Source of the DNA: Cedecea colo
GTDB taxonomy: Bacteria; Pseudomonadota; Gammaproteobacteria; Enterobacterales; Enterobacteriaceae
DNA length: 64,000 nt
Assembly (NCBI RefSeq): GCF_011808225.1
Contig: NZ_SOYS01000001.1
Location: 883,275-947,274, forward strand
Reading direction: 5' to 3'
Every line of letters begins with the position of its first letter. Position 1 is the first letter of the stretch. Below the pieces are notes generated by a model that was not told the DNA's origin, ran no database searches, and saw nothing but the letters and a program-made list of their open reading frames with translations. The translations under genes were made by a program, and so were the position numbers. Positions 1 to 7,276 of the stretch are shown in pieces.

Positions 1-196
1 TCTTTATCCAGGCGTAAAGACTGTGGGTAGTGATATCGAGACGTGTTGCAACGCTGGAAACAGAATGGCCACGCTCAATAACCTGTTTGACTGCTTCAAT
101 TTTAAACTCTTCAGGATAACGCTTACTGCTCATGTCCACCTCTTTTTAAGCCATTTTAAATGACTCAGAGGTGTCTGTTAAACCCGTGGCGATTCA
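1..196 (-). mobile_element. IS3-family insertion sequence, left part only (cut by window edge)
   Basis: The minus strand carries the start of an IS3-family OrfA: ATG at 133, reading MSSKRYPEEFKIEAVKQVIE and then a helix-turn-helix-like stretch ending LYAWIK at the window edge. Upstream of the ATG the sequence ends in a likely terminal inverted repeat (TGAATCGCCACGG, read on the minus strand, positions 196-184). The remainder of the element lies outside the window, so its completeness cannot be judged. The right boundary abuts the truncated coding tail at 208-348, so the element probably interrupted or truncated a larger gene there. Family assignment is from the recognisable OrfA N-terminus; the specific IS name is not assigned. 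Confidence 0.75.
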
Positions 197-207
197 GACA
201 GATAACT

Positions 208-348
208 ATGACCAACCCACAGGAGGAACAGACGGAGAACGGGAAAACGCTGTGTGTGTACGAAAACAGCCAGTATGTTTTCACCTACGTAACTAAGGGG
301 AAATGTCCGTATGCGAAAACCTTCAACACTGAGGATTCAGAAGAGTGA
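208..348 (+). pseudogene. Truncated C-terminal coding tail of an unrecognised protein, copy 1
   Basis: An open frame of 46 codons reads MTNPQEEQTENGKTLCVYEN and ends in TEDSEE before a TGA stop. It starts 12 bases after the IS end, has no clear ribosome binding site, and its first half recurs almost exactly at 2198-2335, where there is no ATG. The simplest reading is that both are 3' remnants of the same kind of larger gene, cut by IS insertion or recombination. I do not recognise the family. In this setting (Rap1a/Tai-like and DUF1493 neighbours) a type VI or polymorphic-toxin effector is plausible, but that is inference. Confidence 0.45.
214..290. repeat. 77-bp direct repeat, copy 1
   Basis: These 77 bases are, by eye, identical to 2198-2274. 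After the shared block the two copies diverge for about 20 bases and then converge again on a shared end coding for an acidic C-terminus (T-E-D-S-E-E). It marks the left edge of the first of two cassette-like units. Confidence 0.85.
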
Positions 349-382
349 AGGAGAGCCGATCACAAGTTCTTGCGCAAACGTA

Positions 383-816
383 CTATTTTTTCTTGCAACT
401 TTCACTGCCATAGAGCGTAACAAACATAGGCTCCCCTTCCTTGTTCTCCACGGAAACAAGAACAACAGCGTTCTTACTCATAATCAGTGGTCTTATTGAT
501 GGGTTATTGCAAACCAATATCCCTTTAATGCCGTGATCATCAAACGCAACATCATTGATGAATTTTTCATCAGTAGAATCCACTCTCACTGTGTAATTCA
601 ATGTATCAATACGCTGTGCCGGAAGTTTCACATTTTTCTTATTCAATTCCAATCCAGGAACATAACCATTAAGAGTTGAAATTTTCACACTGGTTATTGT
701 GAAGAATTCCTTCAAGAAGTCAGGTGGGATAACAACCTTCGTTTTTTTAGTACCTCCAACCTCATCAGCAAATGCCAAAGAACTTATAAAAAAACAAGTA
801 GAGCTAATTTTTTCAT
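383..816 (-). pseudogene. Small secreted protein of unknown function, frameshifted in its signal peptide
   Basis: The intact downstream frame encodes about 131 residues beginning AFADEVGGTKKTKVVIPP and ending ESCKKK. A good start lies upstream in another frame: ATG at 816 with AGAG before it, reading MKKLALLVF, and it hits a stop at once. Adding one base to the run of seven T (minus strand, 788-794) joins the two frames into MKKLALLVFFISSLAFA followed by DE, a textbook signal peptide with an AFA cleavage site. The mature part would be a periplasmic protein of about 130 residues. I do not recognise the family. Its place beside a Rap1a/Tai-type gene suggests a periplasmic immunity protein, but this is inference. 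The frameshift could be real decay, a homopolymer slip or a sequencing error. Confidence 0.6.
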
Positions 817-898
817 CACATTTTCTCTTTTATTGCCAGCCATGACAGGAAGCCAGCTTCATTTGCTTATGATGTGGCTCAGGGCTTTGAAATAATCG

Positions 899-923
899 AG
901 GGGGCGCAATGCCCCCTTTCTTT
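899..923 (+). terminator. Possible rho-independent terminator
   Basis: A 7-bp perfect stem (AGGGGGC, loop GCAAT, GCCCCCT) is followed by TTCTTT on the plus strand. No intact plus-strand gene ends just before it, so it may be a leftover of the disrupted plus-strand gene. Confidence 0.4.
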
Positions 924-1051
924 AGGGTTACTTAACTCAAACTTTAACCGCACTTACATAAAGGCTTTATTTCATCTACTCGTTTACTCGCCATTGTCGA
1001 TTAAGTACACTGCAAAGCTAAACAACCAGATGATTGATAAGGAAATCACGA

Positions 1052-1267
1052 ATGAAAAAACTGCTAACTTTCTTTATTTGGGTTGGGATCGTGTTGTCAG
1101 CGCTCTTTGCGGTAACGTCAGCCATTTCAAACATAGTGTTGATGTTCAGTGCGTTTCCTGAGTCCAGCGGCGACAAGTACGCTTACATTTTCATTTTGGG
1201 GCGTTGGACATTCACCGCTGTAATGGTGCTAATCTTCTGGCTTCTGTATCGACTGCCAAAAAGATAA
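1052..1267 (+). CDS. Small two-helix inner-membrane protein, unknown
   Basis: The protein has 71 residues starting MKKLLTFFIWVGIVLSALFA. I chose ATG 1052 because AAGGA lies 8 bases upstream; the ATG at 1034 would only add a charged MIRKSR extension. Residues about 4-36 and 49-67 are hydrophobic, giving two likely membrane helices joined by a short polar loop (PESSGDK), and the protein ends in a basic R-L-P-K-R. It converges with the unknown gene at 1272-1922, with only 4 bases between the stops. No family is recognised. Small two-helix proteins beside toxin fragments are often membrane immunity proteins, but there is no direct evidence here. Confidence 0.6.
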   Translation: MKKLLTFFIWVGIVLSALFAVTSAISNIVLMFSAFPESSGDKYAYIFILGRWTFTAVMVLIFWLLYRLPKR

Positions 1268-1271
1268 TGGC

Positions 1272-1922
1272 TTACAAACCCTTGAAAAAATACCCTGCGG
1301 CCTGATTGAAAAGCGCGGGATTCTCCCTTGCGAGTTTGGTTGCTTTCTCAAATGGCTTAACCCTATCCCGGATGACGAAATAGAGCAGATCTAAATCCCC
1401 AAGATCTTTTAACTTCCTGTATACACCGTAGTTGGACGTTTTCAGAAATCTGGAAGCATGAATGGCCCTGGAAGCGCCGCCACCAATCATTAACAACGTA
1501 CTGATAGACATGCTAAAGGCGATTGATGCGGTGATCCGTGAAGAAATCAGTTTGCCTATTTTTAACCCGGTTAGCTCGCCGAAGGTATAACTACCCAGCG
1601 TTGAAGCTATCGTGTCTTCTGCCACCTTCTTTGCGATATCGGTCATGTTGACGTGTTTCATGAAATCATCAATGAACACATTCGCCGCTCTTGCAACCAA
1701 GTTGATGTGCTTCTTTGATGTTGCACGCTTGACCAACTCCGCAAGCCTCATGTTGTCATCCATGTTTTGCCGTCTGTCTTCGGTATGGATGAAGTCATAA
1801 CCGAGGAAATACAGATTAACTGGGAAGTTAACAAAACCCTTTACGTATGCAACCAACATCCCTTCATCTTCCAGATTTAGAGCAGACAGCATTTCTCTTG
1901 CCAAATCCTTTGCGCTTTCCAT
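1272..1922 (-). CDS. Hypothetical protein, 216 residues, with one membrane-like segment
   Basis: The reading frame is intact and begins MESAKDLAREMLSALNLEDE, with a purine-rich GGACTTTGAAGG directly upstream of the ATG. The first 120 residues are polar and helical in character. A glycine/serine-rich hydrophobic stretch follows (about residues 131-150, containing FSMSISTLLMIGGG), then a basic helical C-terminus. I do not recognise the family. It is the first gene of the minus strand in the left cassette and lies next to the 30-bp repeat at 2009-2038. An accessory role (effector fragment or immunity protein) is possible but unproven. Confidence 0.6.
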   Translation of the reverse strand: MESAKDLAREMLSALNLEDEGMLVAYVKGFVNFPVNLYFLGYDFIHTEDRRQNMDDNMRLAELVKRATSKKHINLVARAANVFIDDFMKHVNMTDIAKKVAEDTIASTLGSYTFGELTGLKIGKLISSRITASIAFSMSISTLLMIGGGASRAIHASRFLKTSNYGVYRKLKDLGDLDLLYFVIRDRVKPFEKATKLARENPALFNQAAGYFFKGL

Positions 1923-2008
1923 CCTTCAAAGTCCTTATAGTTTTTGTGTGAAATACAATCATAACGACTACTTTACACACAGTCTACGATCTAACCCCAT
2001 GATTTCAC

Positions 2009-2038
2009 ACAATAGAAGCCATAAAGTCCCGTTAGTGG
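2009..2038. repeat. 30-bp direct repeat, copy 1
   Basis: ACAATAGAAGCCATAAAG and the following bases to GTGG recur at 3650-3679 with two mismatches. Each copy lies upstream of the outermost minus-strand gene of a cassette (216-residue protein; 152-residue protein). Confidence 0.8.
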
Positions 2039-2075
2039 GCTGATTTACCAATCAATGCAATCAACCACCGTAAGC

Positions 2076-2196
2076 TGAAGTGGTCAACAAAAACTGGCCA
2101 CCGCATTAGAGTTTTTCCAGTATCGGTTTTCCGATTCGTTTGGGGGTAGCCCACCGTTATAGTCATGCGGCCTTAGCGCGCTGTAATACCCGACGA
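2076..2196 (-). mobile_element. 3' fragment of a second IS3-family element (OrfB C-terminus)
   Basis: The minus strand ends in a frame reading YYSALRPHDYNGGLPPNESE and then KNSNAVASFC before a stop at 2084-2086. This is the typical C-terminal end of IS3-family OrfB (DDE transposase). The terminal sequence TGAAGTGGTCAACAAAAACT starts at about 2076. Only about 40 codons remain. The element is cut at about 2196, exactly where the second copy of the 77-bp repeat begins, so this is a recombination scar, not an active element. Its end sequence differs from the IS at 1-196, so two different elements are involved. Confidence 0.75.
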
Positions 2197-2197
2197 T

Positions 2198-2274
2198 AAC
2201 CCACAGGAGGAACAGACGGAGAACGGGAAAACGCTGTGTGTGTACGAAAACAGCCAGTATGTTTTCACCTACGT
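2198..2274. repeat. 77-bp direct repeat, copy 2
   Basis: Identical by eye to 214-290. Spacing between the copies is 1984 bp. It marks the left edge of the second cassette. Confidence 0.85.
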
Positions 2275-2335
2275 TACGAGCGCCCAGAGTTGTCCTTATG
2301 CAAAGACTTTCGACACTGAGGATTCAGAAGAGTGA
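2198..2335 (+). pseudogene. Truncated C-terminal coding tail, copy 2
   Basis: The frame without an ATG reads NPQEEQTENGKTLCVYENSQ and ends in TEDSEE before the TGA at 2333-2335. Copy 1 ends YVTKGKCPYAKTFNTEDSEE and this copy ends CPYAKTFDTEDSEE, preceded by TSAQS. The protein ends are thus the same with a short variable patch. Its 5' end is fused directly to the IS3 fragment at 2196. The bases 2198-2274 repeat 214-290. Confidence 0.5.
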
Positions 2336-2374
2336 AAAAGGAGGAGGAGCCGATTCTGGTAATGAAATTCGGCA

Positions 2375-2751
2375 TCATCTTTTACATTGAAATGCCGATG
2401 ACAAAGCATCAGATACAACTACGCTTGCCGACAATGCTCTCTTTTCAGGATGTGCAACTAAGTAAAGTCTAACGGTGTCAATAAACTGACCATTAGTTGC
2501 ATTACTGGCGTTCGGTATACATAACTCACCAGAATCAATCATTCGATCTGCAACTCCTAATGTAAACCCTAAAAATGCCCCTGACTTAGCAGCATCCATG
2601 CCATCGCGGCTTCCAACACCACTTGAAATACGTTTATCTGCTTGATACCAATCATAAAGCTCATTGCCATCAGTTGCTAAACAGATAGAAGGCAGTAATA
2701 AAAATAAGGTGATAAAAGATCTTTTAAAATTAGGTGAACAGGTACAGCCAT
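2375..2751 (-). pseudogene. Rap1a/Tai-family immunity protein, frameshifted near the start
   Basis: The conserved frame reads TDGNELYDWYQADKRISSG, then an F-x-L-G-V-A-D segment, a Cys-Ile-Pro, Q-F-I-D-T-V-R-L-Y-L, H-P-E-K-R and a C-terminal A-F-Q-C-K-R. This is the pattern of the Rap1a/Tai family (two cysteines, periplasmic, binding Tae-type peptidoglycan amidases delivered by type VI secretion). The start ATG at 2751 has AAGGAG 8 bases upstream but runs in another frame (MAVPVHLILK). One extra base in the run of four A (minus strand, 2722-2725) joins it to RSFITLFLLLPSICLA, a plausible signal peptide. No amidase effector gene lies in the window, so this would be an orphan and, as read, non-functional immunity gene. 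Confidence 0.7.
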
Positions 2752-2769
2752 TTCTTTAGCTCCTTGCAA

Positions 2770-3102
2770 TTAGTCGTATAACCATTTCCCGGCTTTTGCT
2801 GACTCGATCAGCATACCGATAGTGAAATCTGGAACGGGGATGGGGGGGAATTTCTTGAATGGATTCCATGAAAAAGGCTCGTCAGGGTAGTATGTTTCAA
2901 TCTTAAAATGGCCTCGTTCAACCCGGAATGCCTTGAAGAATTCATCCATCAAATCTTCGGCTTCGCCAACATCTAACTGCATATCAGTATCAAAGTCAGT
3001 TTCCAGTGTTAGCAGCTTTTGCTTTTTGTCGTTATTAAACAAATAAACGCCGTTGTAGCGCCTTACCAATGCAAAAATACGTTGCTCAATGTCATCTACC
3101 AT
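2770..3102 (-). CDS. DUF1493-family protein
   Basis: The protein has 110 residues, starts MVDDIEQRIFALVRRYNG and contains the acidic D-T-D-M-Q-L-D followed by E-A-E-D-L-M-D-E-F-F-K-A-F, typical of DUF1493 proteins. These are small acidic proteins of unknown role found in enterobacterial accessory islands. It is soluble, with no signal peptide. Its ATG overlaps the end of the upstream 152-residue gene by 7 bases (ATGGTAG), so the two are translationally coupled. The Rap1a/Tai-like gene follows 18 bases downstream, making a three-gene minus-strand unit. A function in immunity is inference from the neighbours. Confidence 0.7.
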   Translation of the reverse strand: MVDDIEQRIFALVRRYNGVYLFNNDKKQKLLTLETDFDTDMQLDVGEAEDLMDEFFKAFRVERGHFKIETYYPDEPFSWNPFKKFPPIPVPDFTIGMLIESAKAGKWLYD

Positions 3103-3554
3103 AACTTATCGTTACCCCGTGCTATGCGGTTATAGTCACGTATAGCGCAGTAGGTAATCTGTGACACATCAGCCAATAAAATAACTTCACCGACAAGGGG
3201 AATAGTTCGCCCTACAAAGGTACTCACTTTCGCAACCATTCGCCGCTCTGCCGTCCAGGGCGTATAACCACCAACCCAAGTTGGTAACTTTATCCCGTAA
3301 AGAAATTTTGCGGTCTTGAAAAACTTCCGCATTGTCTTTGATACTCGTGAAGTACCTGCTTTTGCGCCTTTGGGTTTCGTTCGGGTTTTCTGGTTATTGA
3401 CACCACTGTAAAGGGCGACCACAGCCACAACATCATCAATCCCAAAATGATCCGCTGTTGTTTCGCAGAAAATCATGAAAAAGAGTTCAGAGGCGGTAAG
3501 ATTCGATTTTCCCGCATAGAAGTACGTTCCGTTTAGCTCTTCTACTGTATCCAT
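3096..3554 (-). CDS. Hypothetical protein paired with DUF1493, possible membrane protein
   Basis: The protein has 152 residues, starting MDTVEELNGTYFYAGKSNLT and ending ARGNDKLW. A basic middle (K-T-R-T-K-P-K-G-A-K-A-G) precedes a K-L-P-T-W-V-G-G-Y-T-P-W-T motif and a hydrophobic C-terminal stretch (about residues 118-138, with IPLVGEVILLADVSQ) that could be membrane-associated. I do not firmly recognise the family; its overlap with a DUF1493 gene suggests the two act together. It is the first gene of the right cassette, 96 bases from the 30-bp repeat at 3650-3679, where its promoter probably lies. Confidence 0.6.
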   Translation of the reverse strand: MDTVEELNGTYFYAGKSNLTASELFFMIFCETTADHFGIDDVVAVVALYSGVNNQKTRTKPKGAKAGTSRVSKTMRKFFKTAKFLYGIKLPTWVGGYTPWTAERRMVAKVSTFVGRTIPLVGEVILLADVSQITYCAIRDYNRIARGNDKLW

Positions 3555-3931
3555 CAGTAACCCTATAATCTCTAATGATTTGCTCGCTTATCGTACACCT
3601 ACGCAACCAGACAGGGGAAAGATTCTTTCCGGGAAAAGTCTGTTTTTAGACAATAGAAGCCATAAAGCCCCGGTAGTGGTAAGGAGACAAGCGGAGCGTA
3701 GCGACTTCATCAGGGTATGTCGAACAGTGACTAAAACGAGGTGTGCATAAAAGCAGTGATACTAAGTGCTGCTAAAGCTGTCACACAATATGATGACAGC
3801 TATGAGCAGTAACGATTCAACAGATTGATTTAAAAGGTGTTTTATTTTACTTGTGCGTCTTCCCAGGCGTTGAATTGGAGTAACGGGGGTTGCACCCTAT
3901 TTTAGGCCGCACAGTATAGCCACAGCCAGAT
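3555..3931. other. Intergenic stretch between the island and yciO
   Basis: No convincing gene. It holds the second 30-bp repeat (3650-3679) and an inverted repeat, AGCTGTCA at 3776-3783 and TGACAGCT at 3794-3801, extendable by a GCTGCT/GCAG outer pairing. It is the boundary between the accessory island and the conserved chromosomal backbone; no attachment site or integrase was seen. Confidence 0.6.
3650..3679. repeat. 30-bp direct repeat, copy 2
   Basis: Same as 2009-2038 apart from two substitutions. It lies upstream of the 152-residue gene. Confidence 0.8.
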
Positions 3932-4552
3932 TTATAAGAAAGGTTTAACGTCGCCCACGCCTTCACGGACCACAACCGGTGCGTCATCCGTTAAATCAAT
4001 AACCGTCGTAGGTTGTTGACCCAGATAACCACCGTGAATGACGAGATCGACTACCTTTTCCAGGCGTTCTTTGATCTCTTCCGGGTCTGACTCGGTAAAC
4101 TCGCTGCCGGGCATCATCAACGACGTAGAGAGCATCGGCTGATCGAGCACTTCGAGTAACGCCTGCGCAATAGGGTTAGACGGCACGCGCAGCCCGATGG
4201 TTTTACGTTTTTCCTGCAGCAGGCGGCGCGGCACTTCTTTCGTGCCTTTCAGAATAAAGGTGTAATTACCCGGCGTATTGTTTTTGATTAAGCGGAACGC
4301 CACGTTATCAACAAACGCGTAGGTCGAAAGCTCCGATAAATCACGGCACATCAGCGTGAAGTTATGCCCGTCCGGCAAATGACGAATGCGGCAGATGCGT
4401 TCCATCGCCGTTTTGTCTTCAAGCTTGCAGCCCAGCGCATAGCCGGAATCGGTTGGATAAACGATGACGCCGCCTTTACGCACGATTTCCACGGCCTGAT
4501 TAATCAGGCGCTGCTGCGGATTATCCGGATGAATATAGAAAAACTGGCTCAT
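3932..4552 (-). CDS. yciO: YciO, YrdC/Sua5-type protein
   Basis: The protein has 206 residues starting [20 protein letters not shown]. An upstream in-frame ATG at 4648 was rejected because it lies inside rnm. It has the YrdC fold signature: P-T-D-S-G-Y-A-L-G near residue 35, the [10 protein letters not shown] motif near 136, and a single domain without the Sua5 extension. Relatives (TsaC, Sua5) make threonylcarbamoyl-AMP for tRNA t6A; YciO is a paralogue with weak or uncertain activity, so the substrate is not assigned. It overlaps the rnm stop by ATGA and is co-transcribed with it. Confidence 0.95.
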   Translation of the reverse strand: MSQFFYIHPDNPQQRLINQAVEIVRKGGVIVYPTDSGYALGCKLEDKTAMERICRIRHLPDGHNFTLMCRDLSELSTYAFVDNVAFRLIKNNTPGNYTFILKGTKEVPRRLLQEKRKTIGLRVPSNPIAQALLEVLDQPMLSTSLMMPGSEFTESDPEEIKERLEKVVDLVIHGGYLGQQPTTVIDLTDDAPVVVREGVGDVKPFL

Positions 4553-5430
4553 ACTGTCCTCTCTTTCGCGATGAGGCTGCTTCCCCACTCCCGCCATACT
4601 GGCTCGACGCCCGCTGGCAACCATAGCTTGCGCCCCAGCTCTATCCACGAACAGGGCTGATGGAAATCTGAGCCCTGTGAGGCAAGCAGGTTAAACTGCC
4701 GCGCATAGCCCGCAAGTACGGTTCTTTCATTCGGGGCTTGCTGACACTGCGCAACTTCCATGGCATCGCCACCACTTTGCGCAAACTGCGCCAGCAATCT
4801 TTTCAGCCATTTTGCGGTCAGGTCATAACGGCCTGGATGCGCCAGTACGGCCTGCCCGCCAGAATGATGAATCACTTCAATAGCTTGTTCTATTGTACAC
4901 CACTGCGGCGGAACGTATCCCGTTTTCCCTTTTGCGAGGTACTTCTTAAAGACGTCTGCCATCGTATTGGCTTTGCCACACTCAACCAGAAAACGAGCGA
5001 AATGCCCACGCGTCACGGCACCACCGTCAGCAAGGCGCAGCGCGCCCTCAAGCGCGCCGGGAATATGGGCTTTGTCGAGCCTTTCTGCAATCAGTTCAGC
5101 ACGCTGAGTCCGGCGCACGGTTTGTTCCGCCAGAAGCGCCACCAGCGCCGGGTGATATTCATCAACGCCCAGGCCAACGATATGGATCTCGTGATTTTCC
5201 CAGACGGTTGAAATTTCCACGCCGCTGATCAACCGTAGTGGCAGTTGCTTTTCAGCGATTTCGGCCCGCGCCGCAGGCAGACCGGCAACGGTATCGTGAT
5301 CGGTAATAGCCAGAATGCCCACGCGATTGTCCACCGCGCGCTGCACCAGCTCCTGGGGAGTTAAAAGGCCATCTGAGGCGGTGGTATGGCTATGTAAATC
5401 GTAAATCACCGCAAGGGAAGATTCGCTCAA
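4549..5430 (-). CDS. rnm: RNase AM (YciV), PHP-domain 5'-3' exonuclease
   Basis: The protein has 293 residues, equal to E. coli YciV. The PHP metal site is intact: D-L-H-S-H (His13, His15), A-I-T-D-H-D (Asp44, His45), L-A-H-P-G near residue 200 and G-S-D-F-H-Q-P near 255. The family trims the 5' ends of ribosomal RNAs during maturation. It is divergently oriented from trpL with a 138-bp shared upstream region, and heads an rnm-yciO unit (4-base overlap). Confidence 0.96.
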   Translation of the reverse strand: MSESSLAVIYDLHSHTTASDGLLTPQELVQRAVDNRVGILAITDHDTVAGLPAARAEIAEKQLPLRLISGVEISTVWENHEIHIVGLGVDEYHPALVALLAEQTVRRTQRAELIAERLDKAHIPGALEGALRLADGGAVTRGHFARFLVECGKANTMADVFKKYLAKGKTGYVPPQWCTIEQAIEVIHHSGGQAVLAHPGRYDLTAKWLKRLLAQFAQSGGDAMEVAQCQQAPNERTVLAGYARQFNLLASQGSDFHQPCSWIELGRKLWLPAGVEPVWREWGSSLIAKERTV

Positions 5431-5505
5431 AATGGCTCCGGTAACGTTAAAAAATGAAAAACGCCGCCCATCATAGCGATATTCGGGGCTAACTAAAAAT
5501 TGCTA

Positions 5506-5537
5506 TTGACTTTACTCCAGTGAACCAGTTAACTAGT
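5506..5537 (+). promoter_or_regulatory. trp promoter and TrpR operator
   Basis: The -35 is TTGACT (5506-5511) and the -10 is TTAACT (5529-5534), 17 bases apart. The operator palindrome ACCAGTTAACTAGT (5524-5537) covers the -10. It differs by one base from the perfect dyad ACTAGTTAACTAGT known in E. coli, so TrpR repression by tryptophan is expected. Confidence 0.9.
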
Positions 5538-5568
5538 ACGCAAGTTCACGCAAGAAAGGTATCTGAAA

Positions 5569-5616
5569 ATGAAAGCGATTCACAACATGCACAGTAGTTG
5601 GTGGCGCACTTCCTGA
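5569..5616 (+). CDS. trpL: trp leader peptide
   Basis: The peptide is 15 residues, MKAIHNMHSSWWRTS, with the tandem Trp codons at positions 11-12 that sense charged tRNA-Trp. An AAGAAAGG motif precedes the ATG. The first half differs from the E. coli leader ([14 protein letters not shown]), but the essential WWRTS end is retained. It is followed by the attenuator hairpin. Confidence 0.93.
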   Translation: MKAIHNMHSSWWRTS

Positions 5617-5662
5617 AACGGGCTGTGTCATCGCTTTGGCTGTTAAACAGCCCGGATACCAG

Positions 5663-5689
5663 GTCCGCCATCGAAGCGGGCTTTTTTTT
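5663..5689 (+). terminator. trp attenuator (3:4 terminator)
   Basis: GTCCGC (5663-5668), loop CATCGAA and GCGGGC (5676-5681) form a stem with one U-G pair, followed by eight T. The competing upstream segments (GGCTGT and AACAGCCCGG, around 5633-5655) can form the antiterminator when the ribosome stalls at the Trp codons. Confidence 0.9.
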
Positions 5690-5713
5690 GAACAAAATGA
5701 CTGAGAGCAACCA

Positions 5714-7276
5714 ATGCAACCACAAAAACCAGCGCTCGAATTATTGACCAAAGACGCGCCGTACCGGGATAACCCCACCGCCGTATTCCACCAGCTGTGC
5801 GGCGCTCGTCCGGCCACGCTTCTGCTTGAGTCTGCTGATATCGACAGCAAAGACGACTTAAAAAGCCTGTTGCTGGTGGACAGCGCGTTACGCATCACCG
5901 CACTGGGTGACACTGTCACTATCCAGGCGCTGTCGGCTAACGGCGCTTCCCTGCTTCCTTTGCTGGATGCGTCGTTACCGGCAGGCGTGCAAAACGAACA
6001 TTTGCCGCAGGGCCGCATCCTTCATTTCCCTGCGGTCAGCCAGCTGCTGGACGAAGATGCTCGCCTGTGTTCGCTTTCCGTGTTCGACGCGTTCCGCCTG
6101 ATGCAGGATCTGGTCACCGTGCCGGAGAGCGAACGCGAGGCGATGTTCTTCGGCGGCTTATTCGCCTACGATCTGGTGGCCGGTTTCGAGGATTTACCTT
6201 CCCTGAAACAGGACAATAGCTGTCCTGACTACTGCTTCTACCTGGCGGAAACCCTGCTGGTAATTGACCATCAGAAAAAGCAAACCCGCATTCAGGCCAG
6301 CCTCTTTACCCCATCCGCCACGGAAAAAACACGCCTGCTACAGCGTGCTGAACAACTGTGCGGCCAGTTGCAGGAAACGCCAGCCGCGCTGCCGGTGCAG
6401 AAAGTTGAACAAATGACCTGCGAATGCAATCAGAGCGACGAAGAGTACGGTGCCGTGGTGCGTCATATGCAAAAAGCGATTCGCGCCGGGGAAATTTTCC
6501 AGGTGGTGCCGTCTCGCCGCTTCTCGCTGCCTTGCCCTTCCCCGCTGGCGGCTTATCAGACGCTGAAGAAAAGCAATCCAAGCCCTTATATGTTCTTTAT
6601 GCAGGACAACGATTTTACGTTGTTCGGCGCATCGCCTGAAAGCTCGCTGAAATACGATGCGGCTTCGCGCCAGATTGAAATCTACCCCATCGCAGGAACC
6701 CGTCCTCGCGGCCGCCGTGCGGATGGCTCGCTCGATCGCGATCTCGACAGCCGTTTTGAGCTGGAAATGCGCACCGATCATAAAGAGATGTCCGAGCATC
6801 TGATGCTGGTGGATCTTGCACGTAACGACCTCGCGCGAATCTGTACGCCGGGCAGCCGCTACGTTGCTGACCTCACTAAAGTGGACCGATACTCCTTCGT
6901 CATGCATCTGGTTTCACGCGTTGTGGGCGAGTTGCGTAACGATCTGGACGTGCTGCACGCCTACCGCGCCTGCATGAACATGGGCACGCTTAGCGGCGCG
7001 CCAAAAGTTCGCGCCATGCAGATGATTGCCAAAGCCGAAGGCGTACGTCGCGGCAGCTATGGCGGCGCCGTTGGTTACTTCACCGCTCACGGCGATCTTG
7101 ATACCTGCATCGTCATTCGCTCCGCCTACGTAGAGGACGGCATTGCCACCGTTCAGGCAGGCGCAGGCGTGGTGCTGGACTCCGTACCGCAATCTGAAGC
7201 CGACGAAACCCGTAATAAAGCCCGCGCTGTCCTGCGCGCTATTGCCACCGCGCACCATGCAAAGGAGATTTTCTGA
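5714..7276 (+). CDS. trpE: Anthranilate synthase component I
   Basis: The protein has 520 residues. TrpE converts chorismate plus ammonia or glutamine to anthranilate, the first committed step of tryptophan synthesis, in complex with the TrpG domain of the next gene. The L-L-E-S feedback-binding motif is at 37-40 (Ser40), so tryptophan inhibition should be intact. The chorismate-binding domain includes [18 protein letters not shown] and [10 protein letters not shown]. Its TGA overlaps the trpD ATG (positions 7275-7276), indicating translational coupling. Confidence 0.98.
   Translation: MQPQKPALELLTKDAPYRDNPTAVFHQLCGARPATLLLESADIDSKDDLKSLLLVDSALRITALGDTVTIQALSANGASLLPLLDASLPAGVQNEHLPQGRILHFPAVSQLLDEDARLCSLSVFDAFRLMQDLVTVPESEREAMFFGGLFAYDLVAGFEDLPSLKQDNSCPDYCFYLAETLLVIDHQKKQTRIQASLFTPSATEKTRLLQRAEQLCGQLQETPAALPVQKVEQMTCECNQSDEEYGAVVRHMQKAIRAGEIFQVVPSRRFSLPCPSPLAAYQTLKKSNPSPYMFFMQDNDFTLFGASPESSLKYDAASRQIEIYPIAGTRPRGRRADGSLDRDLDSRFELEMRTDHKEMSEHLMLVDLARNDLARICTPGSRYVADLTKVDRYSFVMHLVSRVVGELRNDLDVLHAYRACMNMGTLSGAPKVRAMQMIAKAEGVRRGSYGGAVGYFTAHGDLDTCIVIRSAYVEDGIATVQAGAGVVLDSVPQSEADETRNKARAVLRAIATAHHAKEIF

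Noticed and set aside
874-1161. 95-codon plus-strand frame
   Set aside because: It runs across a terminator-like hairpin, lacks a ribosome binding site and overlaps the better supported gene at 1052.
4553-4648. 32-codon N-terminal extension of yciO
   Set aside because: It overlaps rnm; the ATGA-coupled start gives the family length.
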